Part shown: piece after piece, positions 1 to 8,535 of the stretch | Layout: each line of letters opens with the position of its first letter | Position numbering within the stretch: the first letter of the stretch is position 1 | Assembly (NCBI GenBank): GCA_013214575.1 | Contig: JABSSD010000008.1 | Span: 1 to 64,000 of the forward strand | Source of the DNA: Paracoccaceae bacterium | GTDB taxonomy: Bacteria > Pseudomonadota > Alphaproteobacteria > Rhodobacterales > Rhodobacteraceae | Direction of reading: 5' to 3' | DNA: 64,000 nucleotides | Position numbers and translations under genes: made by a program | The notes under the pieces: model-generated | Seen by the model: the letters and a program-made list of their open reading frames with translations, nothing else | Database searches by the model: none | What the model was told of the DNA's origin: nothing

Positions 1-2
1 AT

Positions 3-125
3 CACGAGCTGATTGCCAAAGGGAAATGCAAGAAACTTGCGATTACAGCGGTCATGCGCAAGCTTGTAGTCATGGCAAATGCGTTGCTACGTGACGGTCG
101 AAAATGGACTGAAATGCGAACTTGA
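3..125 (+). CDS. IS110-family transposase, C-terminal fragment (cut by window edge)
   Basis: The reading frame is open from the window edge to a TGA at 123-125 and encodes about 40 residues. It contains HELIAKGK, AVMRKLVVMANALLRDGR and a final KW, which is the usual end of IS110/IS116/IS902 transposases, DEDD-type site-specific recombinases that move circular intermediates. The upstream part lies outside the window, so the gene may be whole or broken there. The right boundary of the element is not visible; IS110 elements often lack clear inverted repeats. It adjoins an IS30-type remnant read from the other strand, so this edge is a site where insertion sequences have accumulated. Confidence 0.75.
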   Translation, partial: HELIAKGKCKKLAITAVMRKLVVMANALLRDGRKWTEMRT

Positions 126-296
126 CCAATACGGATACTCAGCGATTGCGATGCAATCACCTGCCGGTCAGCGGTCCACTCCAATGATTGTGCCCTCGTC
201 CATGGATGCCTCCTCCAATTGGGTGCTTTCAACATCACCAATATGGCACACTTCGATGCCGACTCGTGGGTGAGGTATCCACACCATCAGTGCCCT

Positions 297-611
297 GGAC
301 CCCCAATGCCCTGGAACCTCGCGGCTGATCGTCGAGGGCGCAGGCCCGAAACGCCGCGCATTCATGCGGACCGATTGCTGTGTCCTGAGACCGCGCGAGA
401 TCTGTTCTCGTTCTGACGGGCGCAGAGCCGACGGCCGGCGGGTTCGATCTGGTGGGCGAATACCGCCCAAAGGAGAGATCACTGAGAACACGGACGATGA
501 TCCACGTTCAAACGCGCGTCCAATCGAGCGCATCGGGTCTCTGCGCGGCCAAGGGTCCCAAATCTCCGCGCGCGGCTCTGGTGAGTGAAAAATCCACCGA
601 CGACACCTCAT
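297..611 (-). pseudogene. IS30-family transposase, truncated N-terminal remnant
   Basis: Read leftwards from 611 the translation carries RAEIWD, SIGRAFERGSSSV, GGIRPP, SEREQISRGL and PSTISREV. In this order they match the N-terminal helix-turn-helix region of IS30-type transposases of alphaproteobacteria (family: DDE transposase with TIRs). After STISREV at about position 310 the similarity stops and the C-terminal DDE catalytic domain is absent. The frame runs on to 168 through unrelated sequence that abuts the IS110 fragment. The simplest reading is an IS30 copy cut by a later IS110 insertion or by a deletion. Several family residues look changed, so the remnant is probably old and inactive. 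Confidence 0.6.
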
Positions 612-887
612 TCAGAACACTCCATCTTTCTTATGGACTAAAGTGTTGCATTCACCTGTTGAGGCCGCCGCGCATTCTAACAAATCTTCGCGCCAGCAGT
701 ATTGGGCAGCATATTTGGCCGGTAAACTTCGCCGATACGTCCGGAAGGCCGCGCCGCGCTATAGTCAGCGACCAAAAGGGCAGACAGCACACAACGCGCC
801 GCAGCCGCCTGAGAAAATCCGCGCAACTGAGACAAGGTCGGTGACATCCTGTCCGGTTATGAGGTTCATTTTCAACGGATCGACACC
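612..887. other. Intergenic stretch with no recognisable gene
   Basis: This is the space between the IS30 remnant and the repeat behind moaE. Its ORFs show no recognisable protein and no ribosome binding site. The first 50 bases may include the outer end of the IS30 element, since they precede the transposase start, but I cannot define a terminal repeat. Confidence 0.4.
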
Positions 888-943
888 GCGCGGCCGGCCC
901 AACGGGAGAAGATCATGCCATGATCTTAGGACGGGCGGGAGCC
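888..943 (-). repeat. Dispersed two-box hairpin element, copy A (3' end of moaE)
   Basis: The printed strand shows GGCCCAACGGGAG (896-908), a near-perfect hairpin AAGATCATG-C-CATGATCTT (909-927) and ACGGGCGGGAG (931-941). On the moaE transcript strand this gives CTCCCGCCCGT, stem, CTCCCGTTGGG. It starts directly after the moaE stop codon. Related copies lie at 7541, 7695 and 58628. The stem sequence differs between copies while the boxes are kept, as expected of a selected RNA or DNA structure. It may act as a 3' end or mobile REP-like unit; no known family could be assigned. Confidence 0.7.
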
Positions 944-1390
944 CTACCAGCGGCTCAGTGCATCCTCGTCCTCAGCCTTGGAGGCCACCCAATTTTCCGC
1001 CCCGTCAGCCAGCACTTCTTTTTTCCAGAACGGAGCCCGGGACTTGAGGTAATCCATCAGATACTCGGCCGCCTCAAAGGCATCTTTGCGATGGCGCGCG
1101 GCGGTGGCGACCATCATGATCAGCTCTCCCGGCGCCAGACGGCCATAACGGTGAATGACCAGCGCATCGCCCAGTGACCAGCGTTCCAGCGCAGTCTGCG
1201 CGATTTCAGTCAGAGCCTTGCGGGTCATGCCCGGATAGTGTTCGATCTCCATCGCTACCAAACCGCCCTGATCCGCCTGCCGCACGATGCCGGTAAAGGT
1301 AACAATGGCGCCGGCGCTGGTGTTGGCTTGGGCAAAGGCTTCGGCCTCCAGTCCCAGTTCGAAACGCTCACCCTGCACCGATACCCGCAT
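944..1390 (-). CDS. moaE: Molybdopterin synthase catalytic subunit MoaE
   Basis: MoaE is the large subunit of molybdopterin synthase, which puts two dithiolene sulfurs onto precursor Z (cPMP) in the cytoplasm using thiocarboxylated MoaD. The 148-residue product has the family signatures HYPGMTRKAL, IHRYGRLAPGE and MDYLKSRAPFWKKE, the last holding the conserved active-site lysines. Length is normal for the family. The start lies 4 bases after the moaD stop, so the two subunits are made together. The stop codon is followed at once by a dispersed hairpin repeat. Confidence 0.95.
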   Translation of the reverse strand: MRVSVQGERFELGLEAEAFAQANTSAGAIVTFTGIVRQADQGGLVAMEIEHYPGMTRKALTEIAQTALERWSLGDALVIHRYGRLAPGELIMMVATAARHRKDAFEAAEYLMDYLKSRAPFWKKEVLADGAENWVASKAEDEDALSRW

Positions 1391-1394
1391 TGGA

Positions 1395-1640
1395 TCAGCC
1401 CCCGGTCATTGGTGGAAAGAACGCCACTTCGCGCACGCCATCCAACGAGGCGTCAAAATCACTCAGCTCTTGGTCCAATGCCACCCGCAGGGCCGACAGG
1501 TCTGCAAAGGCAGCCGCATAGCGATCCTCGCGTGCGCGCAGCTCCTCGACCAATGCGGCGACAGTGGTGGCGCTGGTTTCAACCCATTCGCGCGGCACCC
1601 CGATACGTTCGCGAACCCAGGCAAAATAGAGCACCTCCAT
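1395..1640 (-). CDS. moaD: Molybdopterin synthase sulfur carrier subunit MoaD
   Basis: This 81-residue ubiquitin-fold protein starts MEVLYFAWVRERIG and ends in PPMTGG; the terminal Gly-Gly is the residue pair adenylated by MoeB and converted to a thiocarboxylate. It supplies sulfur to MoaE. The ATG at 1640-1638 shares one base with the pgsA stop (TGATG), so translation is probably coupled. A longer in-frame start at 1730 would add 30 unrelated residues inside pgsA and is rejected. Confidence 0.93.
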   Translation of the reverse strand: MEVLYFAWVRERIGVPREWVETSATTVAALVEELRAREDRYAAAFADLSALRVALDQELSDFDASLDGVREVAFFPPMTGG

Positions 1641-2305
1641 CAGGCATTTTCCTTCAGAAACGGAAAGGCCTTGCGCAGGTAGTCGGCACCGGTAATCAGG
1701 GTCAGCGCCGCCGCCACCCACAGCAACCACAGGCCAGCACGACCCGACCAGACCATGGCTTCGAACTTCCAGCGGATCCCCTGCAGGTCTTCAACTTCGC
1801 CCGACATGATCCGGTCGACAAAGGGCTGATCCATTCCCCAGGTTGCCATGCCCAGGTAATGCTCAAAAATACCCTGGGCAAACAGCACCGCAATCGCCAC
1901 CATCTGCGCCGTGGTCTTCCACTTGGCCAGCGGCGTCACTTTCAGGGTACCGGCGGTATCGCCAAGGAATTCACGCAGGCCCGAGACGAAGACCTCGCGG
2001 AACAGAATAAAGGTGGCAGGCAGCACCAGCCAGGGGGACATCGAAGAATAGCCGACAATCACCATCAGGGCGATCACCACCATCGCCTTGTCGGCAATCG
2101 GGTCCAGCATGGCGCCCAGTTTGGTTTCCTGCTTCCAGGTCCGTGCAAGATATCCATCAACCCAGTCGGTCAGCGCTGCGATGACAAACAGCGCCAAAGC
2201 AAACCAATCCGCATAGGGGCGGCTGAAGTAGAGAAACATCACAGCAAGACCAGGAGCGGCCACCAGACGAAGCAACGTTAGAATATTTGGTACATTCCAT
2301 ATCAT
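1640..2305 (-). CDS. pgsA: CDP-diacylglycerol-glycerol-3-phosphate 3-phosphatidyltransferase
   Basis: PgsA makes phosphatidylglycerophosphate from CDP-diacylglycerol and glycerol 3-phosphate at the inner membrane, the committed step to phosphatidylglycerol and cardiolipin. The 221-residue product is rich in membrane helices and carries the CDP-alcohol phosphotransferase motif DWVDGYLAR followed by LGAMLDPIADK, which supplies the metal-binding aspartates. It begins with MIWNVPNILTLLRL, typical for the family. It heads a tight pgsA-moaD-moaE operon downstream of uvrC on the same strand. Confidence 0.95.
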   Translation of the reverse strand: MIWNVPNILTLLRLVAAPGLAVMFLYFSRPYADWFALALFVIAALTDWVDGYLARTWKQETKLGAMLDPIADKAMVVIALMVIVGYSSMSPWLVLPATFILFREVFVSGLREFLGDTAGTLKVTPLAKWKTTAQMVAIAVLFAQGIFEHYLGMATWGMDQPFVDRIMSGEVEDLQGIRWKFEAMVWSGRAGLWLLWVAAALTLITGADYLRKAFPFLKENA

Positions 2306-2447
2306 AAAGCGAACCTTAACTTGCTCGTGCTCGAGTGGAAAGCCGATGCTGGCAAAATTTCCACCTCAGAAGGACAGATGCCTCCGGCGGGGATATTTAG
2401 GGCCAGATGAACAAGGGGTCTGGTCCGGTTTTCAGCAATCTGCGGCA

Positions 2448-4337
2448 TCATTTATCCTGAAAGAAATCATATATGCGCTGCGCCAGCGCCACCGAGACAC
2501 CTTCGACCACTTTGAGATCGGACAGGTTGGCGCGGCTGACCGCCTTGGCGCTGCCGAAATGCGCCAGCAACGCCCGTTTGCGGCTGGCGCCAACGCCCGG
2601 CACGTCGTCCAGCGGCGTGGCACTCATCGCCTTGGCGCGTTTGGCGCGGTGGGTGCCAATGGCAAAGCGGTGCGCCTCGTCCCGCATGCGCTGAACAAAA
2701 TACAGCACCGGATCGTTGCGTTGCAGCGCAAAGGGCCGCTGGCCGGTGCGGTGGAACTCTTCCTTGCCGTGGTCGCGGTCAACGCCTTTGGCCACACCAA
2801 CCATTGGGATATCGCCAACCCCGTGTTCTTGCATGATCTGCTCGACAGCCGAGACCTGACCGGCGCCGCCGTCGATCAGCAGCAGATCCGGCCAGTGCCC
2901 CTTGCTGCGATCCGGGTCTTCCTTCTGCAGCCGGGAAAACCGCCGGTGCAGCACCTCTTTCATCATGCCAAAATCATCACCCGGGGTCAGGTCGTCGCCC
3001 TTGATGTTGAATTTGCGGTAGGCCTTTTTCATGAAGCCCTCGGGGCCCGCCACGATCATGCCGCCAACCGCGTTGGTGCCCTGAATATGCGAGTTGTCGT
3101 AGACCTCAATCCGCTGCGGCGGACCGCTCAGATCAAAGGCCTCGGCCAGACCGCGCAGCAGCTTGGCTTGGGTGGCGCTTTCGGACATGCGGCGGGCCAG
3201 GGATTCGCGGGCATTGCGGACTGCAAAGGCGATCAGTTCTGCCTTTTCGCCGCGCTGTGGGGTCAGGATCTCGACCCGGTGTGCAGCCTTGCCGCTGAGC
3301 GCCTCGGTCATCAGGTCTTCGTTCTCAATAGCGTCCGACAGGATCAATTGCCGGGGCGGCTCTTTGTTGTCGTAGAACTGGCCGATAAAGGCCTCCATCA
3401 CCTCGGCCGGACCAATGTCCGCACCGACGCGCGGGTAGAAATCCTGATTGCCCCAGTTCTGGTTGGCCCGGATAAAGAAGACCTGCACGCAGGCCTGACC
3501 GCCGTCCATATGCAGCCCGATGATATCGGCCTCGGCGACGCCGCGCGGGTTGATGCCCTGCGCCGTCTGCACCTGCGTCAAGGCCTTGATCCGGTCGCGC
3601 AGCGCCGCAGCGCGTTCAAACTCCATGGCTTCGGAGGCCGTCATCATCTGCGCCGCCAGGTCTTCTTGCACTTTGGTTGACCGGCCCGACAGGAAGCGTT
3701 CGGCGTCGCGCACACTGTTGGCATAGTCCTCGCGGCTGATCGCGCCAGTGCAGGGCGCCGAACAGCGTTTGATCTGGTGTTGCAGACAGGGCCGGGTGCG
3801 GCTTTCAAACATCGGGTCCGAACAATTGCGCAGCAGGAATGCCTTTTGCAGCTGATTCAGGGTTCGGTTGACAGCCCCGGCGCTGGCAAAGGGGCCAAAA
3901 TAGCTGCCCTTTTCCTTGCGCGCACCGCGGTGCTTCTTGATCTGCGGAAAGTCATGCGATTTGCCCAGCAGGATGTTCGGAAAGCTTTTGTCGTCGCGCA
4001 ACAGCACATTGTACTTCGGCTTGAGCTGCTTGATCAGGTTCTGCTCCAGCAGCAGCGCCTCGGTTTCGGTCCGGGTGGTCAGGAACATCATCGAGCGAGT
4101 CAGCGCTATCATCCGCTCGATGCGCGGACTGTGACCCGGACGGCTGTAATTCGACACCCGCGCCCGCAGGTTGCGCGCCTTGCCCACATAGAGAACCCGA
4201 TTCTCGGCATCCAGCATCCGATATACGCCGGGGGACCCATCCAGCGTATTCAGGTATCCCAGCACCACAGCATAGCCGGCTATCGGTTCAAGTGGTTCAG
4301 GTGGCTCGGGTGGCTCTGTGGGGGGCAAATCAATCAT
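2448..4337 (-). CDS. uvrC: Excinuclease ABC subunit C
   Basis: UvrC makes the dual incision of nucleotide excision repair within the UvrABC system. The product of about 629 residues has an N-terminal GIY-YIG nuclease ([20 protein letters not shown]), a UVR motif for UvrB contact in the middle ([17 protein letters not shown]), the RNase H-like incision domain ([20 protein letters not shown]) and C-terminal helix-hairpin-helix units ([16 protein letters not shown]). The chosen ATG at 4337 is followed by an unusual Pro/Glu-rich leader ([14 protein letters not shown]). A TTG at 4373 in the same frame has no ribosome binding site. pgsA lies downstream on the same strand after 142 bases. Confidence 0.95.
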   Translation of the reverse strand: MIDLPPTEPPEPPEPLEPIAGYAVVLGYLNTLDGSPGVYRMLDAENRVLYVGKARNLRARVSNYSRPGHSPRIERMIALTRSMMFLTTRTETEALLLEQNLIKQLKPKYNVLLRDDKSFPNILLGKSHDFPQIKKHRGARKEKGSYFGPFASAGAVNRTLNQLQKAFLLRNCSDPMFESRTRPCLQHQIKRCSAPCTGAISREDYANSVRDAERFLSGRSTKVQEDLAAQMMTASEAMEFERAAALRDRIKALTQVQTAQGINPRGVAEADIIGLHMDGGQACVQVFFIRANQNWGNQDFYPRVGADIGPAEVMEAFIGQFYDNKEPPRQLILSDAIENEDLMTEALSGKAAHRVEILTPQRGEKAELIAFAVRNARESLARRMSESATQAKLLRGLAEAFDLSGPPQRIEVYDNSHIQGTNAVGGMIVAGPEGFMKKAYRKFNIKGDDLTPGDDFGMMKEVLHRRFSRLQKEDPDRSKGHWPDLLLIDGGAGQVSAVEQIMQEHGVGDIPMVGVAKGVDRDHGKEEFHRTGQRPFALQRNDPVLYFVQRMRDEAHRFAIGTHRAKRAKAMSATPLDDVPGVGASRKRALLAHFGSAKAVSRANLSDLKVVEGVSVALAQRIYDFFQDK

Positions 4338-4650
4338 GTTACCAGAGATATGATTCCCTGCCCCGGGCTGCAACGTTCAAGCGCATATTTCAAGTATTAA
4401 CAAATCCACCGATCCTGTGGGTAACTGTGGAGATAACTTTTGGGTATCCGGCATTTTTCGTTGAAAACGGGGGGGAAACCGGGTTTGCTCATTTTTTAGG
4501 CGAATTTACAACCGCTTGATATTGTTGAGTTCTTTTTTGGACACTTGTTAACTTCTTGAAAACATAAACATTTTTGTTGATTTTTTACGGCTGAATTGTC
4601 CCCGGTGCACAACTTTCGGCAAGTTGTGCGCATACGGCACGAATAGTCAG

Positions 4651-5427
4651 CTATTCGCGCCCCATGGCATCGGCGGTTTGCCAGCTCAAATGTTGGCCGC
4701 CATCGACACAAATCATCTGCCCGGTAACCGCCGGCGCATCCAGCAGATAGGCCAATGCAGCGGTGACATCACCGGGGTTGGCACCGCGTTGCAAAAGGGT
4801 GCTGGCGCGTTGGTGGGTAAAGTCGTCAAGGGACTGGCGCGGACCAGGCAAGGTCGGACCAGGGCCAATGGCATTCACCCGCAACAGAGGCGACAGCGCC
4901 TGCGCGGCGGTCTGCGTCAGCGTCCAGAGGGCTGATTTGGCCAGAGTGTAGCTAAAGAACTCAGGTGTTAGCTTGCGCACCCGCTGGTCGATCATATTGA
5001 CCACCAAGCCAGCGGCCAGCGGTTCACCATTATCGTCCACCGAAAGCAGCAGATCCTGCGCCGCCATATTCTGGATCAGCACAAAGGGCGCCCGCAGGTT
5101 GCTCCCCATATGGCGGTCCCAGCTGTCTCGGCTGGCTGTGGTGGCACTGTCATGTTCGAAAATCGAGGCATTGTTGACCAGGCAGGTGATCGGTCCGCCA
5201 AGGGCCCGTGCGGCGGCGGGCAGCAGGTCCTGCACCGCCTCCTCGGACAGCAGATCCGCCCGGAGCGCGACCGCCTGACGATCCAGCGCAAGGATCTCGG
5301 CAACGGTATCCTGTGCTTCCCGTTGCGAGCTGCCGTAGTGGACGGCCACGTCATAGCCACGCGCCGCCAGCTTCAGGGCCATGGCCCGGCCCAGCCGCTT
5401 GCCAGCCCCGGTTACCAATGCGCGCAT
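4651..5427 (-). CDS. Short-chain dehydrogenase, pteridine reductase-like (FolM/PTR1 type)
   Basis: This 258-residue SDR has the cofactor motif TGAGKRLGRAMA near the start, whose TGxxxRxG form is typical of PTR1 and FolM-type pteridine reductases. It keeps LVNNASIFEHD and the catalytic YTLAKSAL (Tyr-x3-Lys), and ends with TGQMICVDGGQHL. Substrate specificity is inferred from the motif only; reduction of dihydrofolate or dihydromonapterin would fit. It lies between uvrC and the antiporter operon and is separated from uvrC by an AT-rich 300-base spacer likely to hold the uvrC promoter. Confidence 0.8.
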   Translation of the reverse strand: MRALVTGAGKRLGRAMALKLAARGYDVAVHYGSSQREAQDTVAEILALDRQAVALRADLLSEEAVQDLLPAAARALGGPITCLVNNASIFEHDSATTASRDSWDRHMGSNLRAPFVLIQNMAAQDLLLSVDDNGEPLAAGLVVNMIDQRVRKLTPEFFSYTLAKSALWTLTQTAAQALSPLLRVNAIGPGPTLPGPRQSLDDFTHQRASTLLQRGANPGDVTAALAYLLDAPAVTGQMICVDGGQHLSWQTADAMGRE

Positions 5428-5461
5428 GATCCATCCTTTTCTAGCGGCTGCAGCATTGGGT

Positions 5462-6415
5462 TTACAGGACCGCCGCCATGTAGGCCAGATAAAGCCCCGT
5501 CAGTACAAAACCCCAGTTTCGGGTGATGTCCTGCTTGAAGAACACAAAGGGCACCAGCAGCAAAGAGGCCGCCAGCATCACCCAGAGGTCAAACTCCAGA
5601 AAGGTGGGTTTCACCGGGATTGGGCCAACAAAGGTGGCAATGCCAACAATGGCCAGCAGGTTGAACATATTGGAGCCGATAACATTGCCCAACGCCACAT
5701 CCGCCTGACGACGCAGCGCCGCCATCACTGTGGTGGCCAGTTCCGGCATCGAGGTGCCGATGGCGATCAGGGTCAGCCCGATCACCCGTTCGCTGACGTG
5801 ATAGGTCCGGGCGATCTCGGTGCCATTATCCACCAGAATGTCAGCCCCCAGCGGCAAGCCGATCAAGCCCAGCACCAGATACAGGCCAACGCGCCAATAG
5901 GGCATATCGGGGTCGGCCTCGTCGATCTCTTCGAGATCATCGCCCGCCTCACATCCACACCGACGATGCGCCCGGGCTTCGCGGAATGCCACCCCCAGCA
6001 CCAATGCCAGCGCCGCAAGCAGGATCAAGCCCGACCAGACCGTAAACACGCCGCAAAACGCCAGCGCAATGAACAGCACCGAAGCGATCAGCATAAAGAC
6101 ATAGCTCTGGCGGGTATCACATTCGCTGGTGTGCAGCCCGGTCAGGATTGCCGGAATGCCAAGAACCAGCAGAATATTGGCCGTGTTCGACCCCACCACA
6201 TTGCCCAACGCAATACTGGGGGCATGATCTGCCACCGCTTGAATGGCGATCAACAGCTCGGGTGCCGAGGTGCCAAAGGCAACGATGGTCAGGCTGACGA
6301 TCAAGGTCGGCACCCCCAACCGCAGGCTAAGATTTACCGCACCGCGCACCAGCGCATCCCCTGCCAGCAGCAGGATCACCAGACCCAAGCCCGACAACAG
6401 CCATGGCATCATCAT
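5462..6415 (-). CDS. Calcium/sodium antiporter, CaCA family (YrbG-like)
   Basis: The 317-residue membrane protein has the two inverted alpha repeats that define Ca2+/cation antiporters: VAFGTSAPELLI with ALGNVVGSNTANILL in the first half, and IAIGTSMPELATT with ALGNVIGSNMFNLL in the second. The halves are joined by an acidic cytoplasmic loop (DDLEEIDEADPD). It exchanges Ca2+ or another cation for Na+ or H+ at the inner membrane. The start codon overlaps the stop of the preceding small gene (ATGA at 6412-6415), so it is translationally coupled to the zinc-ribbon protein and the S49 peptidase. Confidence 0.9.
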   Translation of the reverse strand: MMMPWLLSGLGLVILLLAGDALVRGAVNLSLRLGVPTLIVSLTIVAFGTSAPELLIAIQAVADHAPSIALGNVVGSNTANILLVLGIPAILTGLHTSECDTRQSYVFMLIASVLFIALAFCGVFTVWSGLILLAALALVLGVAFREARAHRRCGCEAGDDLEEIDEADPDMPYWRVGLYLVLGLIGLPLGADILVDNGTEIARTYHVSERVIGLTLIAIGTSMPELATTVMAALRRQADVALGNVIGSNMFNLLAIVGIATFVGPIPVKPTFLEFDLWVMLAASLLLVPFVFFKQDITRNWGFVLTGLYLAYMAAVL

Positions 6416-6582
6416 CCGTGCCGTCCTTTTCCACAGGCACAGGGGCCTTTACCAATATTGAAACGGCCGCACTTGGGGCAGCGGGCTGATTGCAGCCGCT
6501 TTTGTCCCGGGAACCGCAGCTTGCCGAACATCGCCAGCACCGCCATTCCCACCAGAAACAGAGAAACGATCTTGAAAATCAT
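6412..6582 (-). CDS. Small membrane protein with C-terminal zinc ribbon
   Basis: A 56-residue product starting MIFKIVSLFLVGMAVLAMFG: one N-terminal membrane helix followed by CPKC and CACGKG, a four-cysteine zinc ribbon in the last 25 residues. It begins one base after the S49 peptidase stop and its own stop overlaps the antiporter start, so it is a genuine member of a three-gene operon. Small proteins of this layout are found in Rhodobacterales but their role is unknown to me. The topology puts the ribbon next to the membrane; it could be an adaptor or metal sensor for its neighbours, but that is a guess. Confidence 0.75.
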   Translation of the reverse strand: MIFKIVSLFLVGMAVLAMFGKLRFPGQKRLQSARCPKCGRFNIGKGPCACGKGRHG

Positions 6583-6583
6583 A

Positions 6584-7381
6584 TCAGAGACCAAAGCGCG
6601 CAAAAGCCGCACGCTCCTCGACACTCCCCAGTGCCTCCTGCGCCAGTGACACGCCGAACCGGCTTAGCAATGGCTTTTTAATGCCGTAGTGGCGAAACCG
6701 GACTTTCTCACCGAATATCTCCTGCATTTTGGGTTTGAGATGGGCAATACCCTCGATCAATCCCAATTCTGCGGCCCGGCGTGCCAACCAGATCTCACCG
6801 GTGAACAGGTTCTCCGCCTCGCTCAGCTTGCCCGCACGCCGCGCGGTCACATGGCGGATGAAATTCTGATGAATATCGCCCAGCAGTGTCTTCAGCCGCG
6901 CCACGTCTTCGGCGTTCTCCGGGCGGAATGGGTCCAGCATCGATTTGCTTTCGCCGGCGGTATAGACCCGCCGCTCCACCCCTTGACGGGCCAGCAGCTC
7001 ATGCGCCCCAAAGCCAGACGAGATCACCCCGATCGACCCCACAACCGAACTGTCGTCAGCCCAGATTTCATCCGCCGAAACCGCCAGCCAATACCCACCC
7101 GAGGCCGCGACGTCCTCGACAAAGGCGTAAACCGGCAGCTTCAGTTCACCCGCAAGGCGACGGATACGCGCGCCGATCAGCGAACTTTGCACCGGCGACC
7201 CCCCCGGAGAATTGATTTCCAGAGCCACCGCAGCGGGTTTGCCCTTTCGAAAGGCGCGATGCAGAACAGGCGCCAGTGCCGCATCACTCAGCGCGCCGCG
7301 GCCGGGCATTCCAATGGCACCAGCAAGTCGCACAACAGCGACCAGTGGCGGTTTATTTAAAAAGGGGAGGCGTAAGGTCAT
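6584..7381 (-). CDS. S49 family peptidase (SppA/SohB-like)
   Basis: The product of about 265 residues belongs to the signal peptide peptidase A family. It has LEINSPGGSPVQS (oxyanion region), VAASGGYW with the nucleophilic serine, and GESKSMLDPF with the general-base lysine of the Ser/Lys dyad. There is no obvious N-terminal signal or membrane anchor, unlike classical SppA. A GTG at 7402 in frame is possible, but the ATG at 7381 gives the usual N-terminus for the group. It is the first gene of an operon with the zinc-ribbon protein and the CaCA antiporter. Confidence 0.88.
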   Translation of the reverse strand: MTLRLPFLNKPPLVAVVRLAGAIGMPGRGALSDAALAPVLHRAFRKGKPAAVALEINSPGGSPVQSSLIGARIRRLAGELKLPVYAFVEDVAASGGYWLAVSADEIWADDSSVVGSIGVISSGFGAHELLARQGVERRVYTAGESKSMLDPFRPENAEDVARLKTLLGDIHQNFIRHVTARRAGKLSEAENLFTGEIWLARRAAELGLIEGIAHLKPKMQEIFGEKVRFRHYGIKKPLLSRFGVSLAQEALGSVEERAAFARFGL

Positions 7382-7540
7382 TACGCCGATGTAGATCGCC
7401 ACCCTGTCCGAAACAAGGTACCGGTAGCGCGCGAAACGTCACAGCGTGAAAAAACAACACTTGCACGGGCAAAATTGCAACGCATTTGCGTCCAGCCTAA
7501 GTACCAGTTCACAGCCGCGACCACAGCACACAGTTGAACA

Positions 7541-7612
7541 ACCGCTCCCGCCCGTCTCGGGCATCCTGTGGATGCCTCTCCCCCGTTGGGCATGGCACGC
7601 TGACACGTGCGG
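7541..7612 (+). repeat. Dispersed two-box hairpin element, copy B' (inverted relative to copy B)
   Basis: The printed strand shows CTCCCGCCCGT (7545-7555), a stem GGCATCC-TGT-GGATGCC (7560-7576) and then CTCCCCCGTTGGGCATGGC (7578-7596). This is the same order of parts as the transcript strand of copies A, B and C, but here on the plus strand. One box carries two extra C residues. No plus-strand gene ends before it; it lies in the 390-base gap upstream of the S49 peptidase, facing copy B at 7695. Confidence 0.65.
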
Positions 7613-7694
7613 ACCTGCGCTTCCGGCCGGTTCCGGGTCCGGGAACGCGACTGCATCGACGCAGAATGCTCACCTGTCAGCCGTCGGTGGCCTT

Positions 7695-7766
7695 CGCCGC
7701 GCGTCAGCGCGGCGCCATGCCCAACGGGAGCGATGCATCAAGGATGCATGATGCGACGGGCGGGAG
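7695..7766 (-). repeat. Dispersed two-box hairpin element, copy B (3' end of ABC permease)
   Basis: Parts on the printed strand: stem GCCGCGC-GTCA-GCGCGGC (7696-7713), GCCATGCCCAACGGGAG (7714-7730), variable stem around GATGCATC-AAG-GATGCAT (7732-7749), then ACGGGCGGGAG (7756-7766). It ends 8 bases from the stop codon of the ABC-2 permease. The remaining sequence between copies B' and B (7613-7694) has no recognisable gene. Confidence 0.7.
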
Positions 7767-7773
7767 AGACTGG

Positions 7774-8535
7774 TCAGGAGCGGATGCGCCAACCGGTTTT
7801 GAAGATCCACCAGATCACCGCAAGGCACAGCGTTGTGAAGCCACCAATCGCCAACAAGCTGAGCCCCACCGGCACATCGGCAGTATCAAAGAACGCCCAG
7901 CGGAAGCCTGAAATAAGGTAGACCACCGGGTTGAACATGGTGATCTTCTGCCAGATCGGCGGCAGCATCGAGATCGAGTAGAACGAGCCTCCCAAAAACA
8001 CCAGCGGCGTCACGATCATCAGCGGCACCAGCTGCAACTGTTCGAAATTGCCAGCCCAGATGCCGATGATGAATCCCAGCAACGCAAAGCTGAGACAGGT
8101 GAGCAGCAGGAACAGCACCATAGCCCACGGATGAGCAATGGTCAGATCCACAAACAGCGACGCCGTGGCCAGGATCACCACGCCGATGAACAGCGCCTTG
8201 GTGGCGGCGGCACCGACATAGCCCAGCACGATCTCCAGAAAGTTCACCGGCGCCGACAACAGCTCGTAGATGGTGCCAATAAACTTGGGAAAGTAAATGC
8301 CAAACGAGGCGTTGGAAATCGCCTGCGTCATCACGCTGAGCATGATCAGGCCGGGCACGATGAAGGCGCCGTAATCAATGCCCTCAACCTGATCAATGCG
8401 GCTGCCGATGGCGGCACCAAAGACCACAAAATACAACGAGGTCGACAGCACTGGCGACAGAAAGCTCTGCATCAGAGTGCGAAAGAACCGGGCCATCTCA
8501 AACCGGTAGATGGATGCGACTGCGGTCCAGTTCAT
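7774..8535 (-). CDS. ABC-2 type transporter permease
   Basis: A 253-residue integral membrane protein with about six hydrophobic segments, starting [20 protein letters not shown] and containing the family features [10 protein letters not shown] and [23 protein letters not shown]. This layout matches ABC-2 permeases of the YadH/NodJ group that export lipids, polysaccharides or drugs. Its start overlaps the ATPase stop (ATGA at 8532-8535), so the two form one exporter. The substrate is unknown. Confidence 0.9.
   Translation of the reverse strand: MNWTAVASIYRFEMARFFRTLMQSFLSPVLSTSLYFVVFGAAIGSRIDQVEGIDYGAFIVPGLIMLSVMTQAISNASFGIYFPKFIGTIYELLSAPVNFLEIVLGYVGAAATKALFIGVVILATASLFVDLTIAHPWAMVLFLLLTCLSFALLGFIIGIWAGNFEQLQLVPLMIVTPLVFLGGSFYSISMLPPIWQKITMFNPVVYLISGFRWAFFDTADVPVGLSLLAIGGFTTLCLAVIWWIFKTGWRIRS

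Noticed and set aside
5381-6649. 422-residue plus-strand open frame
   Set aside because: Antisense to the CaCA antiporter and its small neighbour, which have clear family motifs and coupled starts.
7446-7911. Plus-strand ORFs upstream of the ABC-2 permease gene
   Set aside because: They read through the two dispersed repeats and show no recognisable protein or ribosome site.
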